From assembly GCA_029932015.1 (NCBI GenBank), contig JAOZQW010000163.1, forward strand, positions 1 to 5,556: 5,556 bases of DNA. The letters run 5' to 3'. This DNA comes from Candidatus Fermentibacteraceae bacterium (GTDB taxonomy: Bacteria; Fermentibacterota; Fermentibacteria; Fermentibacterales; JCC-6). The translations under genes were made by a program, and so were the position numbers. The notes beneath the pieces are model-generated. The model was given only the letters and a program-made list of their open reading frames with translations, was not told where the DNA came from and did no database searches. This document shows, piece by piece, positions 1 to 4,773 of this stretch. Each line of letters begins with the position of its first letter. Within the stretch, counting starts at the first letter, position 1.

Positions 1-96
1 GGATTAAACGACAGGAGAGTCTGGATCACACTGGCCCTGTTCATCCCTTTTATGTATAGTTGCATGCTCTATGGAGTATTCCGCCGCAGGCGGTGA
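1..96 (+). CDS. C-terminal end of an unidentified membrane protein (5' truncated by window edge)
   Basis: The first frame is open from the window edge to a TGA at 94-96, giving 31 residues. They form one hydrophobic segment (about residues 8-27: WITLALFIPF, then MYSCMLYGVF) flanked by RR on one side and ending in RRRR. This looks like a terminal transmembrane helix with a positively charged cytoplasmic tail. The stop lies 27 nt before ffh on the same strand, so the two genes are probably co-transcribed. The family cannot be identified from this fragment. The call rests on the hydrophobic pattern, the clean stop and the tight spacing, and the segment could be a chance open frame. Confidence 0.55.
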   Translation, partial: GLNDRRVWITLALFIPFMYSCMLYGVFRRRR

Positions 97-110
97 AACG
101 CGTACTATCG

Positions 111-116
111 AGGAGG
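111..116 (+). promoter_or_regulatory. Shine-Dalgarno site of ffh
   Basis: AGGAGG lies 7 nt before the TTG at 124. This ideal site fixes the ffh start at a TTG codon, because there is no ATG in the vicinity. Confidence 0.85.
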
Positions 117-123
117 ATCGCAC

Positions 124-1443
124 TTGTTCGAGAACCTGTCCGACAGACTCGCCGATTCCTTCAGGAAACTGACCGGCAGGGGAGTACTGTCAGAGAACGA
201 TGTCAAGCAGGCACTGCGTGAGGTAAGACGCGCGCTGCTTGAGGCTGATGTGAGTTTCTCCGTTGCCAGGGATTTCGTTGCTTCGGTAACATCCAAGGCA
301 ATAGGCAAAGATATCCTCAGGTCCGTTTCACCTGGTCAGCAGGTCATCAAGATAGTTCATGATGAACTCGTTGGACTGCTGGGAGATGAAGTGGTTCCCC
401 TCGAGCTCTCCGGCCGTCCGCCACTGGTTTATCTTCTTATCGGACTGCAGGGCTCAGGCAAGACCACCACAGCGGCACGACTGGCAAAATGGCTTGCCAG
501 ATACAAGAGCAAGCGAGTGCTGCTTGCCGCATGCGACCTCCAGAGACCCGCTGCGATAGACCAGCTCGAAACCATCGCCGCACAGGCGGGTGCAGGCTTT
601 TACGGCAGGCGGGACACAAAGGATCCGGTACAGGTTCTCAATGAGGCCAGGAAAGAAGCCTCGAGATCAGGATACGATATTGTGATAGCTGATACTGCCG
701 GAAGGCTCCATGTTGACGACGACCTTATGGATGAGCTGCGTCGGACCTCTGATGCGGTCCCCGCTGCTGAGACACTGCTTGTCATCGATGGGCTCTCCGG
801 ACAGGATGCTGTTAATGTCGCGAATTCCTTCCAGGAGCAGATAGGCTTCACCGGGGGAATTGTGACAAAAATGGACGGTGATTCCCGCGGTGGTGCCGCT
901 CTCTCTTTCAGAGCGGTCACTGGCAGACCGATCAAGTTCATCGGCATCGGTGAGGGTGTGGACGGTCTCGAGCCCATGAACCCATCCCGTCTTGCCGGAA
1001 GAATACTGGGTATGGGCGATGTCGTGGGTCTGGTCGAGAAAGCTCAGGACAGCTGGGACCTGAAGGAAGCCGAGAAATTGGAGAAGAAGCTTGTCTCCAA
1101 TACCTTCTCTCTCGAGGACTTCCGAGGCGAACTCAAGAGGCTGAAGAGAATGGGGTCGCTTAACGACCTGCTGGCGATGCTTCCGAAGAACATGAGACCG
1201 GCAGGAACGGATATGGATCCCTCGCAGCTTTCAAGGATGGAGGCTATCATAGGCTCCATGACAATGAAAGAGAGGCTCCACCCCGAGCAGATCAACGGGA
1301 GCAGGCGAAAGAGGATAGCAAGAGGCAGCGGTACAAGAGTGAACGATGTGAACCGGCTGCTTCGCGAGTTCAGGACAATGAGAACAATGATGAAGCGGAT
1401 GAAGTCCGGAAAGGGCATGAAGCTCCCCGGCGCATTTCGCTGA
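124..1443 (+). CDS. ffh: Signal recognition particle protein Ffh (SRP54 GTPase)
   Basis: Ffh binds 4.5S/SRP RNA and hydrophobic signal sequences on nascent chains and, with FtsY, delivers ribosomes to the membrane in a GTP-dependent way. The 439-residue product has the N domain (opens FENLSDRLADSF, with ALREVRRALLEADV) and a G domain with P-loop GLQGSGKTTT (107-116), DLQRPAA (from 138), DTAGR (190-194), TKMDGD (248-253) and a GIGEG loop. The C-terminal M domain is methionine-rich and carries the SRP-RNA-binding motif SRRKRIARGSG (393-403). Length is slightly below the usual 450 or so, and all key motifs are intact. The start is TTG at 124, set by a perfect AGGAGG and by the family's conserved N terminus. 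rpsP starts 14 nt after the stop, a common bacterial pairing that suggests one operon. Confidence 0.98.
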   Translation: MFENLSDRLADSFRKLTGRGVLSENDVKQALREVRRALLEADVSFSVARDFVASVTSKAIGKDILRSVSPGQQVIKIVHDELVGLLGDEVVPLELSGRPPLVYLLIGLQGSGKTTTAARLAKWLARYKSKRVLLAACDLQRPAAIDQLETIAAQAGAGFYGRRDTKDPVQVLNEARKEASRSGYDIVIADTAGRLHVDDDLMDELRRTSDAVPAAETLLVIDGLSGQDAVNVANSFQEQIGFTGGIVTKMDGDSRGGAALSFRAVTGRPIKFIGIGEGVDGLEPMNPSRLAGRILGMGDVVGLVEKAQDSWDLKEAEKLEKKLVSNTFSLEDFRGELKRLKRMGSLNDLLAMLPKNMRPAGTDMDPSQLSRMEAIIGSMTMKERLHPEQINGSRRKRIARGSGTRVNDVNRLLREFRTMRTMMKRMKSGKGMKLPGAFR

Positions 1444-1446
1444 CAC

Positions 1447-1451
1447 GGAGG
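1447..1451 (+). promoter_or_regulatory. Shine-Dalgarno site of rpsP
   Basis: GGAGG (continuing as GGAGGTG) lies immediately after the ffh stop and 6 nt before the TTG at 1458. It supports TTG as the rpsP start. Confidence 0.8.
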
Positions 1452-1457
1452 TGAAGC

Positions 1458-1787
1458 TTGGTTACGATTCGTCTTAAGAGGATGGGGAGCGCTGGAGAGC
1501 CCTTCTACAGAATAGTGGCCGCGGACCGCAGGAAGGCGACCGACGGCCGGTTCCTGGAGACCCTGGGATATTACGATCCCCTTCGAAGGCCGATGGAGAT
1601 CAAGGTCAATGAGGAGAGGGTTTTCCACTGGCTCGGCAACGGAGCGGGAACTTCAGACACGGTCAGGAGCCTGCTTCGGAGGACCGGAACATGGACGAAG
1701 TGGACCCGGATGTCCGCGGGAGAAGAAGGGGTTACTCCTGAGGTAGTGCTCCTCAAGGGAGAGAGCAGGACATCTGACAGGTCCTGA
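1458..1787 (+). CDS. rpsP: 30S ribosomal protein S16
   Basis: S16 is a small-subunit protein that binds 16S rRNA and helps order 30S assembly. The 109-residue product opens VTIRLKRMGSAGEPFYRIV, then has AADRRKATDGRFLETLGYYDP and GTSDTVRSLLRR, all standard S16 landmarks. The core ends near residue 85, and a roughly 20-residue hydrophilic C-terminal tail follows, within the range seen in longer S16 proteins. The start is TTG, supported by GGAGGTG 4 to 6 nt upstream and by the family's conserved N terminus (M-V-T-I-R-L). It sits 14 nt after ffh and 47 nt before khpA. No terminator-like hairpin is seen in the 47-nt gap, so read-through into khpA is likely. Confidence 0.97.
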   Translation: MVTIRLKRMGSAGEPFYRIVAADRRKATDGRFLETLGYYDPLRRPMEIKVNEERVFHWLGNGAGTSDTVRSLLRRTGTWTKWTRMSAGEEGVTPEVVLLKGESRTSDRS

Positions 1788-1834
1788 GAACCTGAATACT
1801 GCCCATACACAACCACTTAAACTGGAGGGTCCTC

Positions 1835-2065
1835 ATGAAGGAACTAGTAGAACTCATGGCCAGAACACTCGTTGAAGAACCCGAAGCGGTATCTGTCGAG
1901 GAGACCGTCGAGGAAGATGTGACCGTATTCGAACTCAGAGTCGCTGAAAGTGACCTGGGCAGGGTGATCGGTCGCGAGGGCAAGATCGCAAAGGCTATGA
2001 GGCTTATCATCCGGTCCGCCGCCGCGAGACTGGAAGAGAAGGCTACTGTCCGAATCGTTGACTGA
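1835..2065 (+). CDS. khpA: KH-domain RNA-binding protein KhpA (YlqC family)
   Basis: This small KH-domain protein is almost always found between rpsP and rimM. In Gram-positive bacteria KhpA works with KhpB/EloR as an RNA-binding partner linked to cell elongation; whether that holds here is inference. The 76-residue product has the family pattern MKELVELMARTLVEEPEAV, a beta-strand with FELRVAESDLGRVIG, and the nucleic-acid-binding GxxG loop GREG (46-49) followed by KIAKAMRLII. It ends ATVRIVD, as typical members do (VxxEIVD-like). The start ATG at 1835 has GGAGGG at 1824-1829, 5 nt upstream. Its last 8 nt overlap the proposed rimM start, pointing to translational coupling. Confidence 0.95.
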   Translation: MKELVELMARTLVEEPEAVSVEETVEEDVTVFELRVAESDLGRVIGREGKIAKAMRLIIRSAAARLEEKATVRIVD

Positions 2066-2585
2066 CAGGACTGCCGAAGCAGAGGCCGGGAGAATATTCC
2101 TCGGCTATATCGAACGGGCTCACGGACTCAAGGGCGGTCTGGTGGTGCGGATCTTCACTGCGGGTGATATGCCCGGATTACCGGAGGGCACTTCACTTCT
2201 GCTTGATGGGGTGGACAGTATCACAGTCAGACGCTGCACCGCCCGAAACGAAGAGACCATCCTCCTGCAGACCGGGGAGATCAGGAACAGGGAGGATGCA
2301 GAAGCGGCCAGGGGGAGAAGGGTCTTCATTGATCAGCTGGAAGCTGAAGAGAGGCTTCCGTTCTTCCCGCTCTATGGGTTCATTGGTATGAGAATCATCT
2401 CCGGCGGGAGAACCTTCAGCATTGTCGATATGGAAGCGCTTCCCTCAAATCCGCTTCTCATCCTGGAGGGAGCCGAGGGATCCAGATTCGGGATCCCGCT
2501 CAACCTGGCGATGTCCGGCGAGATGACTGAGGGAACGATAGAGGTCGAATTGCCCACCGGGATCGAAGACCTCTGGATCAAGTAG
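2058..2585 (+). CDS. rimM: 16S rRNA processing / 30S maturation factor RimM
   Basis: RimM binds S19 and helps mature the 3' (head) domain of the 30S subunit. The 175-residue product has the RimM N-terminal barrel (FLGYIERAHGLKGGLVVRIF, about residues 14-33; ETILLQTGEIRNREDAEAARG) and a PRC-barrel-like C-terminal half (FIGMRIISGGRTFSIVDMEA, IPLN, IEVELPTGIEDLW). The C-terminal half is rather diverged: the usual aromatic-H/D-DLIG linker reads LYGFIG. The start is TTG at 2058, since the frame is closed upstream by a TGA at 1998 and offers no later start before the conserved GYIERAHGLKG. No good Shine-Dalgarno is close; the purine run GAGAAGG (2036-2042) lies about 15 nt away. The 8-nt overlap with khpA therefore suggests that translation is coupled. 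Confidence 0.94.
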   Translation: MTDRTAEAEAGRIFLGYIERAHGLKGGLVVRIFTAGDMPGLPEGTSLLLDGVDSITVRRCTARNEETILLQTGEIRNREDAEAARGRRVFIDQLEAEERLPFFPLYGFIGMRIISGGRTFSIVDMEALPSNPLLILEGAEGSRFGIPLNLAMSGEMTEGTIEVELPTGIEDLWIK

Positions 2586-2607
2586 GGAAGAGAAGGCGGA
2601 ATTCCGG

Positions 2608-3360
2608 ATGAAGGCAGCTGTAGCGACGCTATTTCCCGGCTTGTTCAGTCCTTTCATCGAGACGGGTGTTATAGGAAGAGCGATATCGTCAGGTACAGTC
2701 AGCCTGGATGTACTCGATATCAGGGATTGGGCCGTCGATCCCAGGGGGAGCGTGGACGATTATCAGTTCGGAGGAGGAGCAGGAATGCTCCTCAGACCTG
2801 AACCGCTCTTCCGAACGCTGGAGTCGATAGACTGGAGAAGTGAAGCCAGGGTGGTCTACATGACCCCACAGGGCCGTAGGCTGGATCATTCCCTGGTCAC
2901 GGAACTGGCTGAGACCGATGGGATCGTGGTGTTCTGCGGCAGATACGGAGGTATCGACCACAGATTCAGGCAGGAGGCGGTCACCGATGAGGTTTCCGTC
3001 TGCGATGCGGTTGTCTCCGGCGGTGAGACACCGGCCATGATCCTCCTTGAGGCGGTCTTCAGGTGGATACCCGGGGTGCTTGGCAGGATGGATTCTGCGG
3101 CTTCGGATAGTTATGCTACCGGCCTGCTGGATCATCCGAGGTACACAAGACCGGCCGAATACAGAGGATTGAAGGTTCCGGAGGTTCTTCTCTCAGGGAA
3201 CCACGCAGAGATAGAGGAATGGAGATTCAGAGAGGCGCTGGACCTCACGGCCCGTCAGAGGCCGGATCTCCTTGGAGAAACAACAGAGGATGAACTCAGA
3301 AAACGGTTCATAACTGCCATGCGGCGGGCGGACCGACAGAGGGAGCAGGAAGATGGATGA
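2608..3360 (+). CDS. trmD: tRNA (guanine-N1-)-methyltransferase TrmD
   Basis: TrmD methylates N1 of G37 next to the anticodon using S-adenosylmethionine and prevents +1 frameshifting. It is a SPOUT (knotted) dimer. The 250-residue product shows FGGGAGMLLRPEP (from 54), CGRYGGIDHR (110-119), VSGGE (136-140), GLLDHPRYTRP (172-182) and LLSGNHAEIEEWR (from 194). Asp175 in GLLDHP corresponds to the catalytic aspartate of E. coli TrmD (Asp169). One oddity is that the motif normally read as GRYEGID is GRYGGID here. The start ATG at 2608 is 22 nt after the rimM stop, with a modest AAGGCGGA site upstream. The stop overlaps the rplS start by 8 nt (ATGGATGA). The rimM-trmD-rplS order is one of the most conserved in bacteria. 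Confidence 0.98.
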   Translation: MKAAVATLFPGLFSPFIETGVIGRAISSGTVSLDVLDIRDWAVDPRGSVDDYQFGGGAGMLLRPEPLFRTLESIDWRSEARVVYMTPQGRRLDHSLVTELAETDGIVVFCGRYGGIDHRFRQEAVTDEVSVCDAVVSGGETPAMILLEAVFRWIPGVLGRMDSAASDSYATGLLDHPRYTRPAEYRGLKVPEVLLSGNHAEIEEWRFREALDLTARQRPDLLGETTEDELRKRFITAMRRADRQREQEDG

Positions 3361-3721
3361 CATAATCAGGAGTGTTGAAGCAGGTCAGATCCGGGATGAT
3401 TTCCCGGAGTTCAAGGCCGGGGACACAGTGAAGATCCACTTCACTGTCCGTGAAGGTGACAAAGAGAGAGTACAGATTTATCAGGGTGTCGTCATATCAC
3501 GACGTGGCGGAGGTCTTTCAGAGACCGTTACCGTGCGCAAGATATCCGGTGGAGTTAGTGTGGAGAGGGTATTCCCGCTCCATTCACCGCTCATAGACAG
3601 AATAGAGGTCACCCGATTCGGTAAGGTTCGCAGGTCCAAGCTCTTCTATCTTCGCAACAAGACCGGTAAGGCCGCGAGGATCAAGGAGAAGAAGACCTGG
3701 GTCGGAAGGAAGAAGTCCTGA
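3353..3721 (+). CDS. rplS: 50S ribosomal protein L19
   Basis: L19 is a large-subunit protein at the subunit interface. The 122-residue product reads as textbook L19: FPEFKAGDTVKIHFTVREG, then RVQIYQGVVISRRGGG, TVRKISGGVSVERVFPLHSP, IDRIEVTRFGKVRRSKLFYL and a lysine-rich tail ending KTWVGRKKS. The length is standard (about 115-125). The start ATG at 3353 lies inside the end of trmD (8-nt overlap) and has AGGGAG (3340-3345) 7 nt upstream. The end of the gene carries the ribosome binding site and start of rnhB, and its TGA is part of a CTGA overlap. Confidence 0.98.
   Translation: MDDIIRSVEAGQIRDDFPEFKAGDTVKIHFTVREGDKERVQIYQGVVISRRGGGLSETVTVRKISGGVSVERVFPLHSPLIDRIEVTRFGKVRRSKLFYLRNKTGKAARIKEKKTWVGRKKS
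3704..3709 (+). promoter_or_regulatory. Shine-Dalgarno site that points to the CTG start of rnhB
   Basis: GGAAGG (within GGAAGGAAG, 3704-3712) lies in the last codons of rplS and 8 nt before the CTG at 3718. There is no ATG, GTG or TTG in the rnhB frame between the upstream in-frame stop (TAA at 3667) and the catalytic motif, so this site is the best evidence for where translation begins. Confidence 0.55.
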
Positions 3722-4350
3722 TCGCAGGATCTCTATTCGAATTCGATCGTTCCTTTCGAGATAGATACACAGTCATCGCGGGAATTGACGAGGCCGGACG
3801 AGGCCCTCTGGCTGGGCCACTGGTTGCTGCTGCCGTCTGTCTCCCGTCATCCGCAGAACTACCCGGTGTGAATGACAGCAAGAAGCTGTCTGACAGACGC
3901 CGGAGAGAGTATTACCGTATTATCCTCGATACCGCTGTCTCTATTTCACTGGGTATTGTCGAGTCCGGAGAGATAGATGAGCGTGGTATGTCAGAGGCGG
4001 TGAGGTCGTCGTTCACGCGAGCCGAATCCGGACTCGATCCGGTTCCGGATATTGTTCTGATAGATGGTCTTCCGGTGCGGTCGCTCATAAGCCAGAACAG
4101 GAAATTCCTTGTGAAAGGTGATTCAAGGAGCCTCTCCATAGCGGCGGCGAGTATCGTGGCAAAAGTGACCAGGGATAATATCATGATCAAAACTGAATCT
4201 TTGTATCCCGGATACGGTTTTACCTCCAACAAAGGCTACGGCACACCGGAGCACCTCAAGGCACTTGAGCGCCTCGGCCCTTCGCCTATCCATAGAATGT
4301 CCTTCTCACCGATGAAGGATGACCCTCAGCTCAGGCTTGGTCTATTCTGA
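3718..4350 (+). CDS. rnhB: Ribonuclease HII, probably CTG-initiated
   Basis: RNase HII cuts the RNA strand of RNA-DNA hybrids and starts removal of single ribonucleotides from DNA. From CTG 3718 the product is 210 residues, normal for the family. It has an N-terminal stretch LFEFDRSFRDRYTVIAGIDE typical of members with a short leader, then DEAGRGPLAGP with Asp24/Glu25, NDSKKLS (52-58), IDGLPVR with Asp116, and VKGDSRSLSIAAASIVAKV with Asp135. It ends with YPGYGFTSNKGYGT and GPSPIHRMSF. All four expected acidic active-site residues are present. The first conventional start, GTG 3868, would remove Asp24/Glu25 and cannot be right. The frame is open back to a TAA at 3667. CTG 3718 overlaps the rplS stop as CTGA and has GGAAGG 8 nt upstream; ATC at 3721 is a less likely alternative. 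Confidence 0.93.
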   Translation: MIAGSLFEFDRSFRDRYTVIAGIDEAGRGPLAGPLVAAAVCLPSSAELPGVNDSKKLSDRRRREYYRIILDTAVSISLGIVESGEIDERGMSEAVRSSFTRAESGLDPVPDIVLIDGLPVRSLISQNRKFLVKGDSRSLSIAAASIVAKVTRDNIMIKTESLYPGYGFTSNKGYGTPEHLKALERLGPSPIHRMSFSPMKDDPQLRLGLF

Positions 4351-4697
4351 AACGGCCATCTGTACAGGCGGAGACCTTTACCTGCAGCTGGCTCAAGGCT
4401 CGTGGATGGCGGATACTCGAGCGCAATTATCGCACGAAGAGAGCAGAAGTCGATATTCTGGCTATCCGGGGTGGTGTTCTCATATCCGTTGAAGTGAAGC
4501 TTGCCACGGATGGCAGTGCTACAATGCCGCTGGAGAAAATCGACGCCGGTAAGCAGATAAAAATTGTTCAGGCCACCTCTCTCTATCTGGCCTCCCATGA
4601 CCTTCCCGACCAGGTGCGTTTCGATGTTGCAGTGGTGCGCGGCACTCCCCCTGACCTTCGAATGGACATCTATCTCGAGGATGCCTTCAGACCTTAG
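4347..4697 (+). CDS. yraN: YraN / UPF0102 family nuclease-fold protein, probably CTG-initiated
   Basis: YraN proteins have a restriction-endonuclease-like fold of unsettled function and are commonly encoded next to rnhB and comM. From CTG 4347 the product is 116 residues, usual for the family. It reads QAETFTCSWLKARGW, then ILERNYRT (23-30), AEVDILAIRGG (33-43) and ISVEVKLA (46-53), preserving the acidic set Glu9, Glu34, Asp36, Glu49 and Lys51. The C-terminal half (IDAGKQIKIVQATSLYLA, VRFDVAVV, DAF) also matches. The common GEIDL reads AEVDI and VFVEVKTR reads ISVEVKLA. No ATG, GTG or TTG occurs in frame between the upstream stop (TGA 4320) and GTG 4494, which lies inside the EVK motif and is too late. 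CTG 4347 forms a CTGA overlap with the rnhB stop; ATT 4344 is an alternative. The Shine-Dalgarno is weak (CAGG, 4332-4335), implying coupling to rnhB. Confidence 0.88.
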   Translation: MKRPSVQAETFTCSWLKARGWRILERNYRTKRAEVDILAIRGGVLISVEVKLATDGSATMPLEKIDAGKQIKIVQATSLYLASHDLPDQVRFDVAVVRGTPPDLRMDIYLEDAFRP

Positions 4698-4713
4698 ATA
4701 TGATCTGCCCCTC

Positions 4714-4742
4714 TTGAACTATCTCTGATCCGGGTGTAGACT
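4714..4742 (+). promoter_or_regulatory. Possible weak sigma-70-type promoter ahead of comM
   Basis: In the 76-nt gap between yraN and comM, TTGAAC (4714-4719) and TAGACT (4737-4742) are separated by exactly 17 nt, each matching the consensus at 4 of 6 positions. Transcription would begin about 25 nt before the comM start. Matches this good arise often by chance and the organism's sigma-factor preference is unknown, so this is tentative. The gap is the largest in the window and holds nothing else I can name. Confidence 0.25.
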
Positions 4743-4760
4743 GATGGTGAGGACTCTTGC

Positions 4761-4766
4761 GGGAGG
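4761..4766 (+). promoter_or_regulatory. Shine-Dalgarno site of comM
   Basis: GGGAGG lies 7 nt before ATG 4774. It favours this start over an in-frame ATG at 4744, which has no purine-rich site upstream. Confidence 0.75.
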
Positions 4767-4773
4767 TCTGCAT

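Noticed and set aside
81..93. Hairpin CCGCC-GCA-GGCGG near the upstream gene's stop
   Set aside because: The stem is only 5 bp, it is part of the arginine codons, and no T-run follows, so it is not a terminator.
1451..1460. 10-nt repeat GTGAAGCTTG, also at 4494-4503
   Set aside because: One copy spans the rpsP start region and the other encodes part of the YraN EVKL motif; the match appears coincidental.
1044..1628. Long minus-strand open frame (194 codons), plus similar ones at 2689-3135 and 600-977
   Set aside because: They lie antisense to strongly conserved genes (ffh, rpsP, trmD), have no recognisable motifs, and are explained by codon bias of the + strand genes.
3700..3725. Programmed -1 frameshift joining rplS to rnhB
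   Set aside because: Any CTGA overlap gives a -1 frame relation, no classic slippery heptamer is seen, and a placed Shine-Dalgarno before CTG explains the junction more simply.
3737..3746. Perfect 10-bp palindrome TCGAATTCGA in early rnhB
   Set aside because: It encodes ordinary rnhB residues, has no second copy nearby that I can see, and palindromes of this size are expected by chance.
3868..4350. rnhB starting at GTG 3868 (160 residues)
   Set aside because: It would drop the DEAGRGPLAGP segment with two catalytic acids that is encoded in the same frame just upstream.
4494..4697. A separate 67-residue gene starting at GTG 4494
   Set aside because: The GTG encodes the Val of the conserved EVK motif of YraN; the family's N-terminal half continues upstream in the same frame.
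4744..4773. comM starting at ATG 4744
   Set aside because: It is in frame but has no Shine-Dalgarno, while ATG 4774 has GGGAGG at 7 nt and gives the family's usual MLA start. It is not fully excluded.
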